Below are positions 6,010 to 6,158 of a stretch of 6,158 nucleotides of DNA, in pieces. Below the pieces are notes generated by a model. It saw nothing but the letters and a program-made list of their open reading frames with translations. It was not told the origin of the DNA and ran no database searches. Position numbers and translations under genes: made by a program. Every line of letters begins with the position of its first letter. The stretch's first letter is position 1. This stretch comes from Crocinitomicaceae bacterium (lineage in GTDB: Bacteria > Bacteroidota > Bacteroidia > Flavobacteriales_D > Crocinitomicaceae): positions 1 to 6,158 of the forward strand of contig JABSPC010000515.1 in assembly GCA_013215515.1 (NCBI GenBank), written 5' to 3'.

Positions 6010-6158
6010 TTAGTTTTCAGGAAATCCATTTTCTACCCAACATTTAATCTGGTTCAGTTGTGCCTCTGTTAACGAACCGCTTTGCGGCATTGTTTGATTG
6101 GTTAGAACTTCCGATTCAAATTTACCATTTGTAGTTACGGACGATAAGCCAGAGTACG
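6010..6158 (-). CDS. C-terminal end of a probable c-type cytochrome-like protein (cut by window edge)
   Basis: Forty-eight codons plus a stop (TAA, complement of 6010-6012) can be read in from the right edge; the start is outside. Seen: SVTTNGKFESEVLTNQTMPQ, then SGSLTEAQ, LNQIKCWVENG and FPEN at the end. Known: a 'MP..G.L....i..I..Wi..Ga..N' ending is typical of small cytochrome c-like domains in Bacteroidota and Planctomycetes exported proteins, where the methionine of 'MP' serves as the axial haem ligand and the CxxCH haem site lies about 60-90 residues earlier. That site is outside the window, so haem binding is inferred. The cysteine in 'IKCW' is common in this group. The next gene on this strand, the T9SS propeller, is 260 bp downstream and has its own promoter box, so the two are probably separate transcripts. 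Confidence 0.6.
   Translation of the reverse strand, partial: YSGLSSVTTNGKFESEVLTNQTMPQSGSLTEAQLNQIKCWVENGFPEN

Overview
The window looks like chromosomal DNA of a marine- or freshwater-type Bacteroidota, most likely in or near the Flavobacteriales. The evidence is an AT-rich sequence with little purine-rich Shine-Dalgarno signal, a type IX secretion system (T9SS) type A C-terminal sorting domain, -7 promoter boxes of the Bacteroidota form TAnnTTTG, and a secreted protein carrying the soluble domain usually found at the C-terminus of the Bacteroidota DUF2723/GT117 membrane proteins. The exact genus cannot be read from the sequence.

Layout. Bases 1-261 (minus) hold the N-terminal 87 codons of a class-V PLP-dependent aminotransferase of the isopenicillin-N-epimerase-like group, cut by the window edge. 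Ten bases upstream of it, and probably co-transcribed with it, is a 637-residue exported protein (272-2185, minus) with a DUF2723-C-terminal-like domain and no membrane helices beyond its signal peptide. An 87-bp divergent region (2186-2272) separates it from a DUF1853-family gene (2273-3076, plus). A 302-bp gap (3077-3378) contains degenerate repeats in an 8/16-nt register, a second 8-nt-periodic repeat, and a good -7 promoter box. This box drives a secreted, divergent calcineurin-like metallophosphatase (3379-4320, plus). That gene overlaps tail-to-tail by 14 bp with a T9SS-exported seven-repeat beta-propeller protein (4307-5749, minus). The 260-bp gap 5750-6009 carries that gene's -7 box, another copy of the 8-nt-periodic repeat in the opposite orientation, and a nested hairpin. 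The last 149 bases (minus) are the C-terminal end of a probable c-type cytochrome-like protein.

How the genes relate. Apart from the aminotransferase/secreted-protein pair there is no clear shared pathway. Most of the products (637-aa protein, phosphatase, propeller, probably the cytochrome) act outside the cytoplasm, while the aminotransferase and the DUF1853 protein are cytoplasmic. I see no defence system, mobile element, CRISPR array, tRNA or rRNA. The most unusual items are the free-standing DUF2723-type domain, an eight-C homopolymer inside its gene, the octamer-register repeats between genes, and the altered metal-site residues of the phosphatase.
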